Shown: positions 8,107-21,139, counted from the stretch's first letter. The stretch: DNA of 64,000 bases from Prorocentrum cordatum (GCA_963575745.1 CAUYUJ010016069.1:1-64000), one strand, 5' to 3'. The notes: a model not told the origin generated them from the sequence alone. Program-made: numbers and translations.

Positions 8107-10840
8107 AGGACGGCTGCGCGGCGTGATGGTCCCGAGGCCAACAGCAACAGTGACAGGAGGAGGTGGAGGAGCGATGGGGAGTGGGGGCGGAGTGGGGGGG
8201 GGTGTCCTTCCCTCCCCCATGGAGGGGGCGACTCGCGCTCTCGCCCCACACTCCCCCCGCCCGCTGCCACTGCCGCGCAGCCGCCCGCACCGAGGACCGC
8301 AGCTGGACCCAGCACAGTGCTTCCTCCCTCGCTGTGCATCCCTCCCTGCCGGGTGCCCCTCCTCGCTTTGCACCGAGCGCGGTGTGTTGCTCGCAAAATG
8401 CTTACTCGCAAAGTCAGAAAAAAACATCTGATTGCTACTGTGAAATCTGTCGTAGATCCCCGAGGCGGATACAGGCCATTTGCGAGTAGTTTCTTTACGA
8501 GTAGTGGGACGCGATCGTCGGAGCTTCGGAGCGCGCTGGTCTGACCGAGAGCTGCGTTCGCTGCCCCGGCCCACGTGGTGTGGGTCATGCGGTCGCAGGG
8601 GCGCAGGCCGTTGTCCGCCGCCGTGTCGGCCGCAGCACTGTTTTGCCCACATCGGCCCGGGAGTGCTGCAGGGCCGCCGCGCTACTCCCCACGGCTTGTC
8701 CTCCCTGCCGCGGCGCCTCCGTCGTCCGCTGCGTCGTACCCCCTTCTTCATAACTCGTGTCTTCTCTTAGTATCGTTTATCCGACCCCCATCCCTATCCC
8801 AATCGCCTTCAAGACCCCCACCAAGTTACCCCCTTCAGTTGGGGATACACCCGTCGAAACCCGGAGGGAGCGGCCTATATCCCCATCTAGGGGGGTAAAT
8901 CTGCCAGTGGGGCCCAGGCCAAGCCGCTGGGGATGGGGATCGGTTAAGAGATGCTCATTCTCAGGGACACGAGTCCGTGGTTCCACTCCTCCTGCCGGCA
9001 TTCGACCGGGGCGGATGGGCTCCGAGAGTGCCAGCCGCTTCGACAGACCCGCCCGCAGCACCGAGGCATCGCGGGGGGACACCATGGGTGGGAGGAGGTG
9101 GAAGAGTTGGAAGGTTCGCTCCGCTTGCGCGCTCTCGGTAGGGCTGTGAGGCCGACCGAGTTTGCGCAATACGTTGGCCAGAGGCGACACATAGGAGCAT
9201 CCAAGAAGCATCCGTCGTCTTGGAGTTACGCTTTTCCGTTGTCGACCAGTGTCGTCATCACTTAGGATTGATGTTTCTTGAGTTCAGGCTTCCAGGGATC
9301 GTTTGCGGGACTTTTGACCATTTAGAAAAGATGCGCCACGAGAAGCCAGTCTTGGGAACGGGGTCGGGAAGTCAGGGGCTTGCATCATGACAACCGACAC
9401 GACGTCGGAGGTTTGGATTCGCAGCAGCGCGCACGCGCACAAAGGCAATCGAAGGGGAGGGGGGTAATGCACGCGTATGAAGTAGTACACGTTGGACATG
9501 GATCGCTGCCACACCAGCTGACACCCAGGGAGGCAGAGTCTTGCGGCAGTGCCTCCGAATGTGCGGTTTTGATTCGGAAATCGGTTGGGCACATCCTGAC
9601 CCTCGTCGTCACTACACAGCCGTTCACTAGCATGATGAACCCATTTTCCTTTGCACTCTCAGTCTGCTGGCCAGGTCAGAACGGGTGTGGTACCTAGCAG
9701 GGTCCCCCAACGCGGATAAACGCATCCAAATATGATGCACCATTGTTTTCTTGAGCCCCTGGGTGTGTACGTGTTGCTGTCGTGGGCGGCCCGAGATAGG
9801 TAGACACACCGTTTGGGAGTTATGCCAATTGAGAAGATGCTCTGTGCTCGCAAAAGGGAGGTCAGCTGCCTAGCAATATTGATACTGCATGCCATCACTG
9901 TTTGCCAATGTCCTTTTCCCTCAGCCCTACTACGCAATGCACCCAGCGAGGCGACTGTTCAAGAGACGCGTTTCTGTCAGATCGCCATGGACGCCGCCAT
10001 GTCTGTCAACACAGCAATAACAATGGACAAGCTTGATTCGTGATTTTCTCTGTGATGCCTAGTGTCCACAGCGGCAGCAGATAGCAGTTCTGGTGCCGCC
10101 ACTGCGCCAGCATGGCAGCCGCCAGGGACGCCGACCGCGGGACGAGGTGCAAGTACGGCGTCAAGGACCCGCTTGTGACGACACTGGGAGCAGCAGTCTC
10201 CGCAGCAAAATTGAACTCGGACGGATGAAACGGAGAAGCGTCCCAGATCTCTGACGCCGTTCAGAAATCACACTGCTGCGACTGATCATCACGACCAGAA
10301 CCCTCGACCCCATCTCTGCGCGGATCCAGAGGCCCGCAGCAGGGAAGAGCACCTGTCGCTACTTCTCTTCACGGCGCCCGAACCTGAGGGTAGTCACAGC
10401 AGAACTGGTTGGATCGGGGAGGAGGTGGAGAGGCCTCCAGGGATGCGTGCAACGCCTGCCGGCTCGTTCTTTCCATCATTCGCCTGGGCGCGCCCGACCC
10501 ACTGATTGCTCCGCATCCTCCTCCCTCCCTCCTGTTCCCCCTCCTACCCATGTTGCCCGTCTGTCTCCGCCCTCTTCCTCCTCCCTCCCTCGCCTCCCCT
10601 GATCCTCCCCTTCCCTCTCCCCCTCTGTCCCTCCCCCTGCTATCGTAGTCCTCATCCTCCTCCAGGGCTCTTGCCACTGGTGGGCGGCCGGGGGCAGGTC
10701 CCGCCACCCGACGGAAGGAGGGCCCGGGTCTCCTCCAGGGCCTGCAGGGCATCAATGGGGAGGGAAAGGAGGGGAAGCAGGCGGACGTGGAGGCTTTTTT
10801 GTGGGGGGAATTCGGGCGGTCACCTTGCTTTTCGAGGAGG
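8107..10840. other. Unassigned GC-rich stretch
   Basis: Holds an imperfect inverted pair (about 8780-8810 against 8925-8945, GACCCCCATCCC against GGGGATGGGGATC) and a pyrimidine-rich patch (10505-10650). Open frames of 60-270 codons on both strands give translations I cannot place. No clear splice or RNA structure. Confidence 0.45.
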
Positions 10841-11200
10841 AGTAGGACGAGGAGGATGAGGAGGATGAGGAGGAGGAGGACCAGCGTTAACCCAAGAGCC
10901 ATCAACGATGTTGGAATGAACCCTCCCTCCAAGCTCCCTCTTCGTAGGCCCCTACCACAGCTCATTTCCACTGAGGGGACTACCTCGTTGGAAGACAACT
11001 GTTTGAAGACCCTGAAGCATGCCAAAACACTGTTCTCGGGATTCCAACGCCACGGCACAACCTGACTGTTGCGTATTGACGATTGTGAATCGTGCCAGAA
11101 CGCCATTCCTGAGACTTCAACATCGAGAATCCAGGTAACTGCTGCACCCTGATAATCCTGAATCCTTCCGAAACGCCGTTTCTGGTACGCTCATCATGGT
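10841..11200 (+). other. GGA patch and unplaced reading frame
   Basis: After a GAGGAGGATGAGG patch, a forward frame continues to a stop near 11065 with a plausible amino-acid mix (ending LFSGFQRHGTT). It carries no motif I know. It could be an exon or chance. The rest is unassigned up to the 84-bp repeat. Confidence 0.3.
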
Positions 11201-11205
11201 AATCC

Positions 11206-11740
11206 GTGAAACTCTTGCACAGTTTATCAAACGATTGTGCGCGGCGTTGAATGCGAGATTCACATTTTGAAGAGGAACCGCCCTCGTTCCGTGAAACTCT
11301 TGCAAGTTAAGAAAACGAATGTGCGCGGCGCTACGGCGAGAGCTACATTTTGAAAGCGACCCGCCCTCAATACGTGACACTCTTGCACAATATTTAAACA
11401 GAATGTGCGCGCCGCTAAGGCGAGAGCCACATGTTGGAAAGGAACCGCCCTTCATCTGTGAAGCTGTTGCCATTTTTCACAGCGAATGTGCGCGACGCCA
11501 AGGCGAGAGCCACATTTTGAAAACGACCCGCCCTCAATACGTGAAACTCTTGCACAAGTTTAAAACGACTCTGCGCGGCGCTAAGGCTAGAGCCACATGT
11601 TGAGAACGACCCGCCCTCCATCTGTGAAGCTGTTGAAATGTTTTAAGCTTCAGGGTCATAACTGATGAGGAAGTCTCATGCGAAACTCCCAGCCCGCCCT
11701 AAAAACTGACCTCGGGGTGCGACACGGAGAAGTTATGTAT
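11206..11740. repeat. 84-bp tandem repeat with a conserved tail
   Basis: Units begin GTGAAACTCTTGCAC or GTGAAGCTGTTG at 11206, 11291, 11374, 11458, 11541 and 11624 (period 83-85 bp). They contain CGCGGCGCTAAGGCGAGAG and end in CCGCCCTC. The two start variants alternate in the last units, suggesting a dimeric expansion. After the last unit, a tail including CCTCGGGGTGCGACA (to about 11740) is shared with a copy at 41860-42215. A more decayed copy lies at 27200-27475. Confidence 0.85.
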
Positions 11741-12240
11741 ATGGAAACGGAATGGAGGAAGAGGTGCAAGAGGAGAAGGGAGAGGCGGATGGCCAGCATG
11801 TCTGCGGTCTTGTAAGTGTTACGGTGATTATCGGGGGATAGCCTGGCGAGGTACAGGAGAGCTCGGGGGAGGGAATGGGAGGGCTGGGAGGAGGTGGTGG
11901 GAGGGGAGTGGGGGAGGCGGTGGAAGATGGCGCTGACGATGACGGTGAGGAGGAGGAGAGGGAGGAAGAGGAAGAGGAGGAATAGTAGGAGAAGAAGGAG
12001 GAAGAGGAGGAAAAGGTGGATCCAGGTCTCGTTGACCATGCCATTTGGTTTAAGTTGAGGAGGGGGGAGGCAGACAGAGGAGAAGGAGTGAAGATGAAGC
12101 TAGCAGAATGAGGACCACGAGGAGGATGTGGATGGCGGAGGGGGACGAGGAGTAGGGGAGCTTGGGTCATGAAGACGGGATGCGTGAAGCCGAAGACAGG
12201 ACAGAACCAGGTCTCGTTGGTCAGAGCATTAGGGGATGAG
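11741..12240. other. Purine-rich spacer
   Basis: GGA-rich sequence (densest 11940-12015) grading into the GAT tract. Two stretches carry the similar words CAGGTCTCGTTG (near 12024 and 12209), a short local duplication. No gene seen. Confidence 0.5.
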
Positions 12241-12245
12241 GAGGG

Positions 12246-13870
<1,625 letters not shown>

Positions 13871-14525
13871 GAGAGGAGGAAGAGGAGAGGAAGGAAGAGG
13901 AGGAGGAGGATGAGAGGAGGAGGAGGAGGAGGACAGGTGGAGGAGGAGGAGTAGGAGCAGGAAGAGGAAGAGGATGAGGAAGAGGAGGAGGAAGGGGAGG
14001 GGGAGGATGATGGGGAACGTCAAGGAGGGTTGAGGAGAAGGTGCAGGCAGTATGAGGGAGCATGAGGAGGATGAGGAGGATGAAGAGGGAGGGGAGGAGA
14101 AGGAGGAGGAGGAGGAGGAGAAGGAGGACGGAATCATATTATCAATGAATAAGATGATGCTGATGCCGATGCCGATGCCGATGCTGATGATCAGGATGAT
14201 GATGCTGATGCTGATGATGATAATGACGATGTTGATGATGATGTTGATGATGATGCTGATGATGCTGCTGATGATGATGCTGCTGCTGATGATGATGAGG
14301 AGGAGGAGGAGCAGGTGCAGGCAGGATGAGGGAGCATGAGGAGGAGGAGGAGGAGGAGGAACAGGAGGAGGAGGAAGAACAGGAGGAGGAGGAAGAACAG
14401 GAGGAGGAGGAAGAGGAGGAGGTTGAGGAGGAGGAGGAGGAGGAGAGGGAGGCAGCGATGAGCAGGGAGGAGGAGGAGGAGCAGGAAGAGGAGGAGGAGG
14501 AGGAGGAGGAGGAGGAGGGGGGGAT
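13871..14525. repeat. GGA tract, second GAT tract, GGA tract
   Basis: GGA-rich purines (13871-14140), a short GAT/GCT tract (14155-14300), then GGA again (14300-14525). This repeats the GAT-to-GGA order of the preceding tract. Confidence 0.85.
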
Positions 14526-16189
14526 TGGAGAAGGGAGGAGGGGGGGATTGGAGAAGCCAGGTCGCTTGGCATGCCTTCACGAGGAGGGAGGTGCAAAGGG
14601 AGCAGCACAATGAGGAGGATTAGAAGGTGGAGTTCCACGCCAGTCGTTGAACATTTTCTTTTTGGGGGTTCCCAGATCCCAATCTACTTCAAGCGCCTCT
14701 GTACTTCAATAATCGGTATGTTTCTGCTGTTTGATACTCTTCGGGTGGGCTCGAACCCAATCTACTATATCGTCCTTCTTACTTCGTGCTTCTACCTATT
14801 TCTTACGACGTTAGGGGGGAGGAGGGTGTGACTGATGCGGAGGGGATCCACAGTGCGCGTCTCGCGGTGCTCGCTGCTGGCACTCGGGGGTACACCACAT
14901 CCGTACGATGCGGTAGCCCTGAGGCGAACTTCGATGCTCGATTTATGTAGCGTATTTGCTCGGACGCAGCTTACGCGTGACATGAGCATCAGGTCATTGG
15001 ATGGCGTCGCGTGGGCCCCCCAGGGTGCGCACTCCACGGCAATGGCGCCGACGTGGGCCTCGATACGGCCTGGTCCCGTCGGAACGCGCAGGCGGCCTCT
15101 GGAGCGGAGGTCCCCGGGCCGACGCGAGCGCGGTCCACGCCGGACACGCGCTGGTTGGCTCTGGGCGCACGCTGCCGCCGCCCCGCCTGACGAGGGGATC
15201 GGTGGGGCCCAGGGGAGGTGGAGGGGCGCAGGGGCCTGGCGGCCAGGCCCGGCAGGAAGGGGAGAGGAGGCGAGCAGCCTGCAGACGTTCTCCGAAACAC
15301 CGAGAAAGCCTTGAGCACATGAAGCCCCTGGCCACTGAATGGCGGACGGGGGAGGCGAGGCCTCAGGGATAGAGCTGAACGAGGTCACGGCCACTGGGGG
15401 CAATGGGGCCCTCGTCTTGGGGTTGAGAGCTTTCCCCACCATCTCGGCCGTCCGCGTTTGGTTGGCCCTGGTGGCCCCAGACACGCTGAACTCAGATGCG
15501 AGCGCCCGCGGAGGGAGGGGCCCGGACCCCCGATGCCGTGCTTCTGCGGACAGTGTGGACCCCGCTCGACCCCTTTGTGCGGGAGCAGAGGCCGACGACG
15601 ACAGAGAGCCTTACGCTCTGATTGTCGTCGCGACGCGAGGATGTCTGGCGGGGGAGGGAGGGGAGGTGGGCTGGGATCTGCTGACCCAGGGCATGACAGG
15701 GACGTCTCCCTCCTGCCCCGCCCGGCCAGGACGTCACCTGGGCCGTGCAGGCCACGGTCGCCGGCGAGAGCATCTTGATAGACTTCTCCCCGAAGGGCGA
15801 GCCCAGGGGGGGGGCGGGTCACGAGCGGCGAGCACATCCGTATCCGCCCCCTCGCGGTCTGGCTTCGGGGGCGCGATCCCGCGCATACGCAGTCGCACGG
15901 GCCCCGCGCGGGGGGGCAGCCGCGAACAAAACTATCCCGTACCGGCGTGGTCGCGGCCCAGGGGCCCGGCCCGCGAGGCCGCCGCTACGGATACGTCTTC
16001 CGCGTTGTTGGCCCACGAGGGCGGGGGGGAGAGCGAGGGGAAGCGGCAAGCACGGTGCGCTCGCGCCGTATCTGACATACCCCTCCCACCCATCCCTTCC
16101 CATGGCGTTTTGTTCTTTCGGCCCACAAGCCGTGTTGTGTGCAATCGGACATATAAAGAGCTGTGTACATTGGATGAGGAGGTGGCGGA
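14526..16189. other. Unassigned GC-rich stretch
   Basis: About 1.6 kb without simple repeats. Long frames are open on both strands (for example 14792-15484 minus and 15339-16277 plus), as expected for GC-rich DNA, so strand and reality are undecidable by eye. No domain recognised. The 16053-16110 part matches 6365-6425. Confidence 0.4.
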
Positions 16190-16275
16190 TGAGCAGCAGG
16201 ATGAGCAGGAGGAGATGCAGGAGGAGGAGGAGGAGGAGGAGGAGGAAAAGGAGGAGGACAATAAGGATGAGGAAT
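16190..16275. repeat. GGA tract
   Basis: GAGCAGGAGGAGATGCAGG followed by GGA triplets. Confidence 0.75.
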
Positions 16276-16392
16276 GATGACGAGTATGAACAGCAGCAGC
16301 AGGAGCTGGTGTGGAAGGAGCGTGAGGAGCAAGAGGACCAGTGGAAGGCGGATGAGGGGACATGTGGGGGGCGACGACGATGAGAAAAGGAT

Positions 16393-16660
16393 TTGGATCC
16401 AGAGAAGTGTCCCTCGCAGGGGCGAACGCGCTATGCTGAACGATGGGAGCAACGCGCCGATCCAAACATGCCCACGCAGCAGCGGGAGCACCATGCTGAA
16501 ACACCCAAACAATCGGATTGTAAGAATACGTACGACCAAGAACACGTTTGGACCCCTGTGTGTAAACAACAGTACGCGGAGAGGGCTGAACATGTTCTGG
16601 ACAGAGTCAGGGGAGAGAGGAGAGTAGTATTCATAATGTGTACTTGTGGATGGGCGGGAG
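16393..16660 (+). pseudogene. Reading frame with RGERRV motif, upstream of the retroelement
   Basis: A forward frame from 16393 (MDPEKCPSQGRTRYAERWEQ) contains three imperfect repeats built on YAERxEQ or HAExPKQ and then RVRGERRVVFIMCTCG. It runs into a GGA tract at about 16660. The last third is homologous to 7290-7395. It sits immediately 5' of the retrotransposon and might be an upstream frame of that element or an unrelated dispersed repeat. The product is not recognised. Confidence 0.4.
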
Positions 16661-16800
16661 GAGAAGGAGGAGATGGAGGAGAAGGAGGAGGAGGAGGAGG
16701 AGGAGGCGGATCGATTTCGTTTCCTCCCCCCTCTTTCCTCGTTTCCCCTGCTCCTCCTTCTTCTCTTGCTGCTTCTCCTCCTCCTCCTCCTGCAGGAGGG
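16640..16800. repeat. GGA/TCC foldback
   Basis: A GGA-rich half (16640-16708) faces a TCC/CTC-rich half (16720-16797) around ATCGATTTCG. The two halves could pair into a long imperfect hairpin. The Leu run in the forward frame comes from the CTC half. Confidence 0.7.
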
Positions 16801-17825
16801 GGGGCTGGGGACGTGTTCGGCTCAGCTTGGGGCTCACAAGACCTCCGGGTGCCTGCGGGGATTTTTGGAGGCTTTTGCGAAGCTGGCCGTGGACCTCCCC
16901 ATAGGCCCCGCCCCGCTGGCGCCCGACTATGAGGATCTGCAGGACAGGCTTGAGTACCTCCTGAGGCCCATGAAGATCGAGGGTGGATATCGGTTACCGC
17001 AGGGAGGGGAAGTGGATCAACTTCAGAGCGAACTTGACGAAGTATATAGGAGTTGGTGTTCGAAAGCGTGGGGGGAACTTGAGGGAACCCTGCAACAGAC
17101 TCCTGAAGGTCTCAAAGGAGGTCAGCCGTATGATACTTCGGAGGTGCCTCTTGGGGAGTTGTTGTGTACTCGGAGGAACCCCACGAGAAGCCCATATAGA
17201 GCGCTGCACTGGTTAGGACGCAGATGCCACGAAATCGCAAGTTTGGTGCAATCAGGTAAATATTATACTCACGCTAACTACTTCACAAAGCTCCTCAAGG
17301 CCACCTATAGGGCAACAGAGACTGGAGGCGTTTTCAGGTACCACTACCCTGGAGGACGCGAGGCCTGGATGGGCCTACTGAAGGCGGCTCTTGGATGTTT
17401 TTGGGTACATTACGAGATCCTGTTTCTAGATGTGATTGTGCACACTTTCAAAGCCCTGCAGCAGTTCGCAGATTACGTCGCCGCTCGGAACCTGCCGCGA
17501 GAGAAGTCGGACAAGGCAGCCAAGTGGAGCGACTGGTGCACGGAGGCCCTCGTTGGTGGAGCCAAGTGGGCGCATGCGTACACAAAGGTGGCAAGTGATC
17601 GCAAACAGGACCTCCACCCCACTGATGATGGGTACCACACGTCGTGTCTTACTCGTCAATTGGAGGAGGAGGAGTTAAAGTGGAGCAAAGCTTGGGGGGA
17701 GGATGCCATTGAGGAGAAGGAGGTGACTTGGCCGAAAGATATGGTGATCCCGAACCCCCCGAGTATTGAGGAGATTCGTGCCCTAAGCAGTTCGTTTAAG
17801 AGAGCCACTATTGCTGTGGATGGTT
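16800..17825 (+). pseudogene. Retroelement polyprotein, pre-RT region
   Basis: The frame is open across this part and encodes a Trp-rich region with no domain I can name. It ends with ALVGGAKWAHAYTK, an acidic stretch (LEEEELKWSKAWGED) and IRALSSSFKRATIAVDG. In the family as I remember it, this order (a GGA-W/R-AH..TK segment, an EI/L-R.A..SFK..T segment, then HPRH and the RT fingers) leads directly into the reverse transcriptase. The open frame reaches back into the GGA/CTC foldback, so the true start is unknown. The last codons lose frame near 17822-17826, where the next piece resumes with HPRHYMLL one frame over. Confidence 0.7.
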
Positions 17826-18526
17826 CCATCCTCGACACTATATGCTGCTTTGCGACGAGGCGCTATGTGTTTTCCAGCAGGTTATGGCTGCTATGACGGT
17901 CGCGGGCACGGTGCCCACCTGGATGAGGAAGCTGGTCCTCGCCCTTTTTCGCAAGCCAGTCTCGGGGAGGAGGCCGATCGGTTTCTTCCAGAGTGCGGTG
18001 AGGATGGTGTCCAGGTGGCATTCCAGCGATTGTAAGAGATGGGAACACAAGTTGAAGGATTGGGGAGTGTTCAGCATGAGGGCAGGCAGGTCACCGGTTG
18101 ACACAGTGTGGCGGCAGCAGGTTCGAGGGGACTTGGCGACCGCAGAACGTGAGCACGTGCTCAGCCTTCTTGCAAACCTCACACAGTGCTACGAGCACGC
18201 GCAGTACCCCCAGCTTGTACAGAGTGCGATTGATTGGCAGTATCCGCTATACACTTTAAGGTTTGCACTGCACACGTATGCGTGGGAGCGGATACTCAAT
18301 TTAGATGGAGTGGTGTCCCAGGGGATTTTACCACATCAGGGGATTGTTGCAGGAAGCAGTACGGCTACTTTTGAAATCAAGGTTTATTGCATTCCCACGA
18401 TCAACAGGTTCCTGGAGCATGGGTTTTCGACGGAGTTGGCGGTCCATGTTGATGATTTCAGCCTAAATGAGAGATGCGCAGACATGATCTCGTGCGTCAG
18501 GAACTTGGCAGCCGCCGTTGCCTTCT
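17826..18526 (+). pseudogene. Reverse transcriptase domain (damaged)
   Basis: Reads HPRHYMLLCDEAL, then LALFRKPVSGRRPIGF, then LLANLTQCYEHAQ, then GIVAGSSTATFEIK, then VHVDDFSL. The last two correspond to RT motifs B and C, and the two catalytic Asp codons of motif C are at 18451-18456. The motif A candidate has Asn (AAC at 18175-18177) where reverse transcriptases need Asp, and Gln where I expect Lys. With the frameshifts at both ends, this copy is unlikely to be active. The conserved frame is lost near 18522-18530, where the following frame continues with LIDLLSQLFNLTFAMKKF. Confidence 0.8.
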
Positions 18527-19015
18527 CTGATAGACCTCCTCTCTCAGCTCTTCAATCTGACTTTCGCGATGAAGAAGTTCTGTATCACAGGCACCAGCGA
18601 GGATCTGGTGCGCATTGCCAAGCTGAATCTCGCCCAGTATGCTGGCCAGTATGATGTATCGCTGGTCAATTTAGGCGTGGATTTCAACCCAGGCAAACAT
18701 AATAGCGTCAAACATGCGAAGCAGAAGAGGAGGGAGAGGTGGATGAAGCACTCGGGGAGGATCAATAAGATTATGAGTTCGAAAAATCCGAAACGCTCCA
18801 GGGCAAAGATATGGTTTTGCGGGGTCAAGCCTGCTACTACCTACGGCGAAGAGGTGGTGGGCTGGAACCCCCGAGAGATTCGACGCCTGCGGACGCAGGC
18901 GGCAGGCATGCTAGGACTTTCGAGCTGCGGAGCAGATCTCAACTTGGCCTTCGCGCTCGAACCACAACGAGACCCTTTGAAGCGCGCCCTGTGCAACTAT
19001 GACACGCTATGCTAA
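18526..19015 (+). pseudogene. RT thumb/connection region
   Basis: A continuation in another frame: a segment beginning LIDLLSQLFNLTFAMKKF, a basic segment (KHAKQKRRERWMKHSGR), then YGEEVVGWNPREIRRLRTQ and a Leu/Ala-rich tail. The GVxxxTYGxEV...P-x-E-I-R-R-L-R-x-Q-A arrangement is typical of the region just after the RT core in this type of element. This frame stops at 19013-19015, while another frame continues TRYAKEFWLASDV. Confidence 0.65.
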
Positions 19016-19467
19016 GGAGTTTTGGCTGGCCTCTGATGTGATGCATAGACCTGGAGATTGCCTCGCCATATGGGGAGCTCCGTAGGATCCTCAACGTGGT
19101 TCGAGAGTACCAGGACCGACGTGAACTGGCTTCTTGGGGCACAAGATCGTGGGGACCTGTGGGGGACATGCTTCTCTGGATGGGTGAGGCGTCTTGGAGT
19201 ATCTGTGGACCAGGTATGTTTACTATGCGGTCAGGGGCCCCTTGTGTGCTCACGGAGATCTCCTACGTTCAGGTATCAAACTACTTCTTCAAGGATCTAG
19301 GTAAGGAGTTGGTGGCCGAGAGTATGCAGAAGTACCTGAGCTCTAGTGAACACCCTAGAGCACAGGATATGTTGGAGGGAGGTCTCTGGGCGGATCCGCC
19401 CCGCGCGTTTTGGAATGGCTCCAAGGGGGAAAAACCTCAGGCGCGTCGTCAAACAGGTGTTCACTAG
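19016..19467 (+). pseudogene. Linker region between RT and zinc motif
   Basis: Two further frames carry it: YAKEFWLASDVMHRP (to about 19050), then YGELRRILNVVREYQ through GPGMFTMRSGAP and a segment ending near 19467. This last frame overlaps the next piece from about 19346. I recognise no separate domain. It is placed by collinearity with its neighbours. Confidence 0.6.
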
Positions 19468-19650
19468 AAGCTTCGTCACGGCACAGCATCTCCACCGCTG
19501 GAGATACAAGGTGGAGCCAACTTGTCCTTTCTGCAGGAACCCGCAGGCGCTAGACAGCGTCTGGCACAGGGTGTTCCAGTGCCCGCACTTTGAGAAGTTG
19601 AGGCATGAGCACATGCCGATAGAGTGGGCGGAGGCAGGACTGGAAGCGGG
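19440..19650 (+). pseudogene. Zinc-knuckle region of the retroelement
   Basis: Encodes TAQHLHRWRYKVEPTCPFC followed by HRVFQCPHF. The Cys and His spacing (C-x2-C, then H-x4-C, 19523-19590) is that of the zf-RVT type motif found between RT and RNase H in many non-LTR elements. The frame is lost at the run of 13 G (19648-19660). Confidence 0.7.
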
Positions 19651-19660
19651 GGGGGGGGGG

Positions 19661-20814
19661 AGGATCCTTTCTTCACGAAGCTTTGGTTACCTCGCCCAGA
19701 TGGGATTGTTCCCGCGAGCTGGGATGGGGAAGTCAGATACGCAGGGCCTGAGGGCCCGATTTCCGAGTTTCGTTTTTCGAAGGCGGTCCACATCTATTCT
19801 GATGGATCGTGTTATGGAGGAAAGTATGAGCAGGTGGCCAGGGCAGGTTGGTCGGCGGTGGCGGTCAATGATGAAGGAGGACTTGTTTCTGCGGTTTATG
19901 GCAATGTTCCTGGTTTCCTTCCTCAGAGCGCCGTTTTCGGAGAGTGCGATGGGCTTCTTCAGGCTCTGAACCACCTAGGAGATGACCCAGGGAGGGAGGA
20001 GTTTGACCGCCCGTTCGTGATTCATGTGGACTGCAAGAGCCTGATGTCTGCCAAAGATAGATATTCGGCCACCTCGGGCAACACTCCGCTGGCAGAAGTT
20101 TGGCGGGCCCTTTTTGCGACGTCGTATCCCACATGGGTGCTGGAAAAAGTCAAGGCCCACACCGCTGAGGAGTTCTCAGGGATCTTGCTTCGCCACCAGA
20201 GAGGAAATGATCTTGCTGATGAGTTCGCCAAGGATGGGGCGAAGATCCATCCGATGACGCTGGAGAACATCTACCGATATGAAGTCATGTCCTCTGGCTG
20301 GAGTGATGTAGCCCTAGGAGTAGCAAACATCTTAGCAGAATGCCCAAAGGCCCAAGAGCTGTTTGGGACATTGGACCGCACTGTCGCGCTTTCGGGGGCC
20401 CCGCCCAGGGCTGCGAGTAAGCGCTCTCGCGCCGTTCTGTGGAACGGCTCCATGTGGAGGTGCAGCAGGTGCGCGACAGGTTTCAGGTCCAAAGTAGCGA
20501 AGGGTGTGTGCTCAGCCCTCACGCCTGCTCTGAGAAAGATCAGAGATTTGGAGGTTGAGCCCGCCCACAAGTTGTATGTTTGTAAAGTGATAGAGTCTGG
20601 CTTGCCCGTGGTTTTCTGTTTGCGGTGCGGGGCCTACACCACAGGCCCAGCCAGGGCCTTGGGGGCCCCGTGCGTCAAAATCTTCAGGCAACAGAGGGCG
20701 CAGCTTCTTGGTGGGAAGCTGCCGTGGCCCCGTGGTAAGCACGTCTCAAAATCGTGGCCCCTAGAGTCCCCGTCTCCCGAAGGGGAGTGGTGGTCGCGGC
20801 TCCAACATGTATAA
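19661..20814 (+). pseudogene. RNase H domain and C-terminal zinc ribbons
   Basis: This frame is uninterrupted and ends at TAA 20812-20814. The type I RNase H residues are all present: Asp in YSDGS (codon at 19801), Glu in FGECDGLLQAL (19942), Asp in HVDCKSLM (20029) and Asp in RGNDLADEFAK (20218). Downstream are WRCSRC...GVC and VVFCLRCGAYTTGP...APC pairs, which look like zinc ribbons and end in a QxxxLxxGKxPxP tail. This architecture is what I expect at the 3' end of dinoflagellate LINE-like elements. The domain looks intact, but it has no start of its own and depends on frames broken upstream. Confidence 0.85.
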
Positions 20815-21135
20815 GTCTATTTTCTTTTCCCAAGTCAGCCCTGTATAGCCCGGTTCGAGGGAGCAGTGAGAGCGCCAGCGTAAAAAAGGACAAGGAGGAG
20901 GAGGAGTTGGAGGAGGAGAGGAGATCGGATCCCTTCTCCTCATTCTCCCGTCCTGATGCACTGGAGTCCTTAGGATAACCTCTTGGTGCAGTTAAGTTGG
21001 ATCTCTGGTTGCGCAGGGGTGTTCTGTATAACTTGCGAGATGTGTCGGTCGACTTTGGCGATTGGATTGCTTCTAGCGGCCGTGAATATTGAATGAACTT
21101 GTGTTTGTATGTTTTTTAACCCCCCCCGTCCTCCA
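20815..21135. other. 3' flank of the retroelement
   Basis: Begins with 65 bp of possible 3' UTR, A6 at 20882-20887, and a GGA patch (20890-20935). The rest is unassigned, ending in a C run (21121-21127). Confidence 0.5.
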
Positions 21136-21139
21136 AGAT

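Larger units (their letters stand above)
16800..20890 (+). mobile_element. Decayed non-LTR (LINE-like) retrotransposon
   Basis: Collinear pieces of one polyprotein lie in three frames on the plus strand: an N-terminal pre-RT region, reverse transcriptase, a C-x2-C...H-x4-C zinc motif, RNase H and C-terminal zinc ribbons. Changes of frame fall near 17825, 18526, 19015-19050, 19450 and 19650, the last at a run of 13 G. No endonuclease domain is evident upstream, so the copy may be 5' truncated. A short A6 (20882-20887) followed by GGA is the only candidate 3' tail. No long terminal repeats are seen. Confidence 0.85.

Noticed and set aside
14735-14790. Possible tRNA T-arm on the minus strand (GGGTTCGAGCCC)
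   Set aside because: The 5' half of a tRNA is missing, and flanking sequence does not fold into the cloverleaf.
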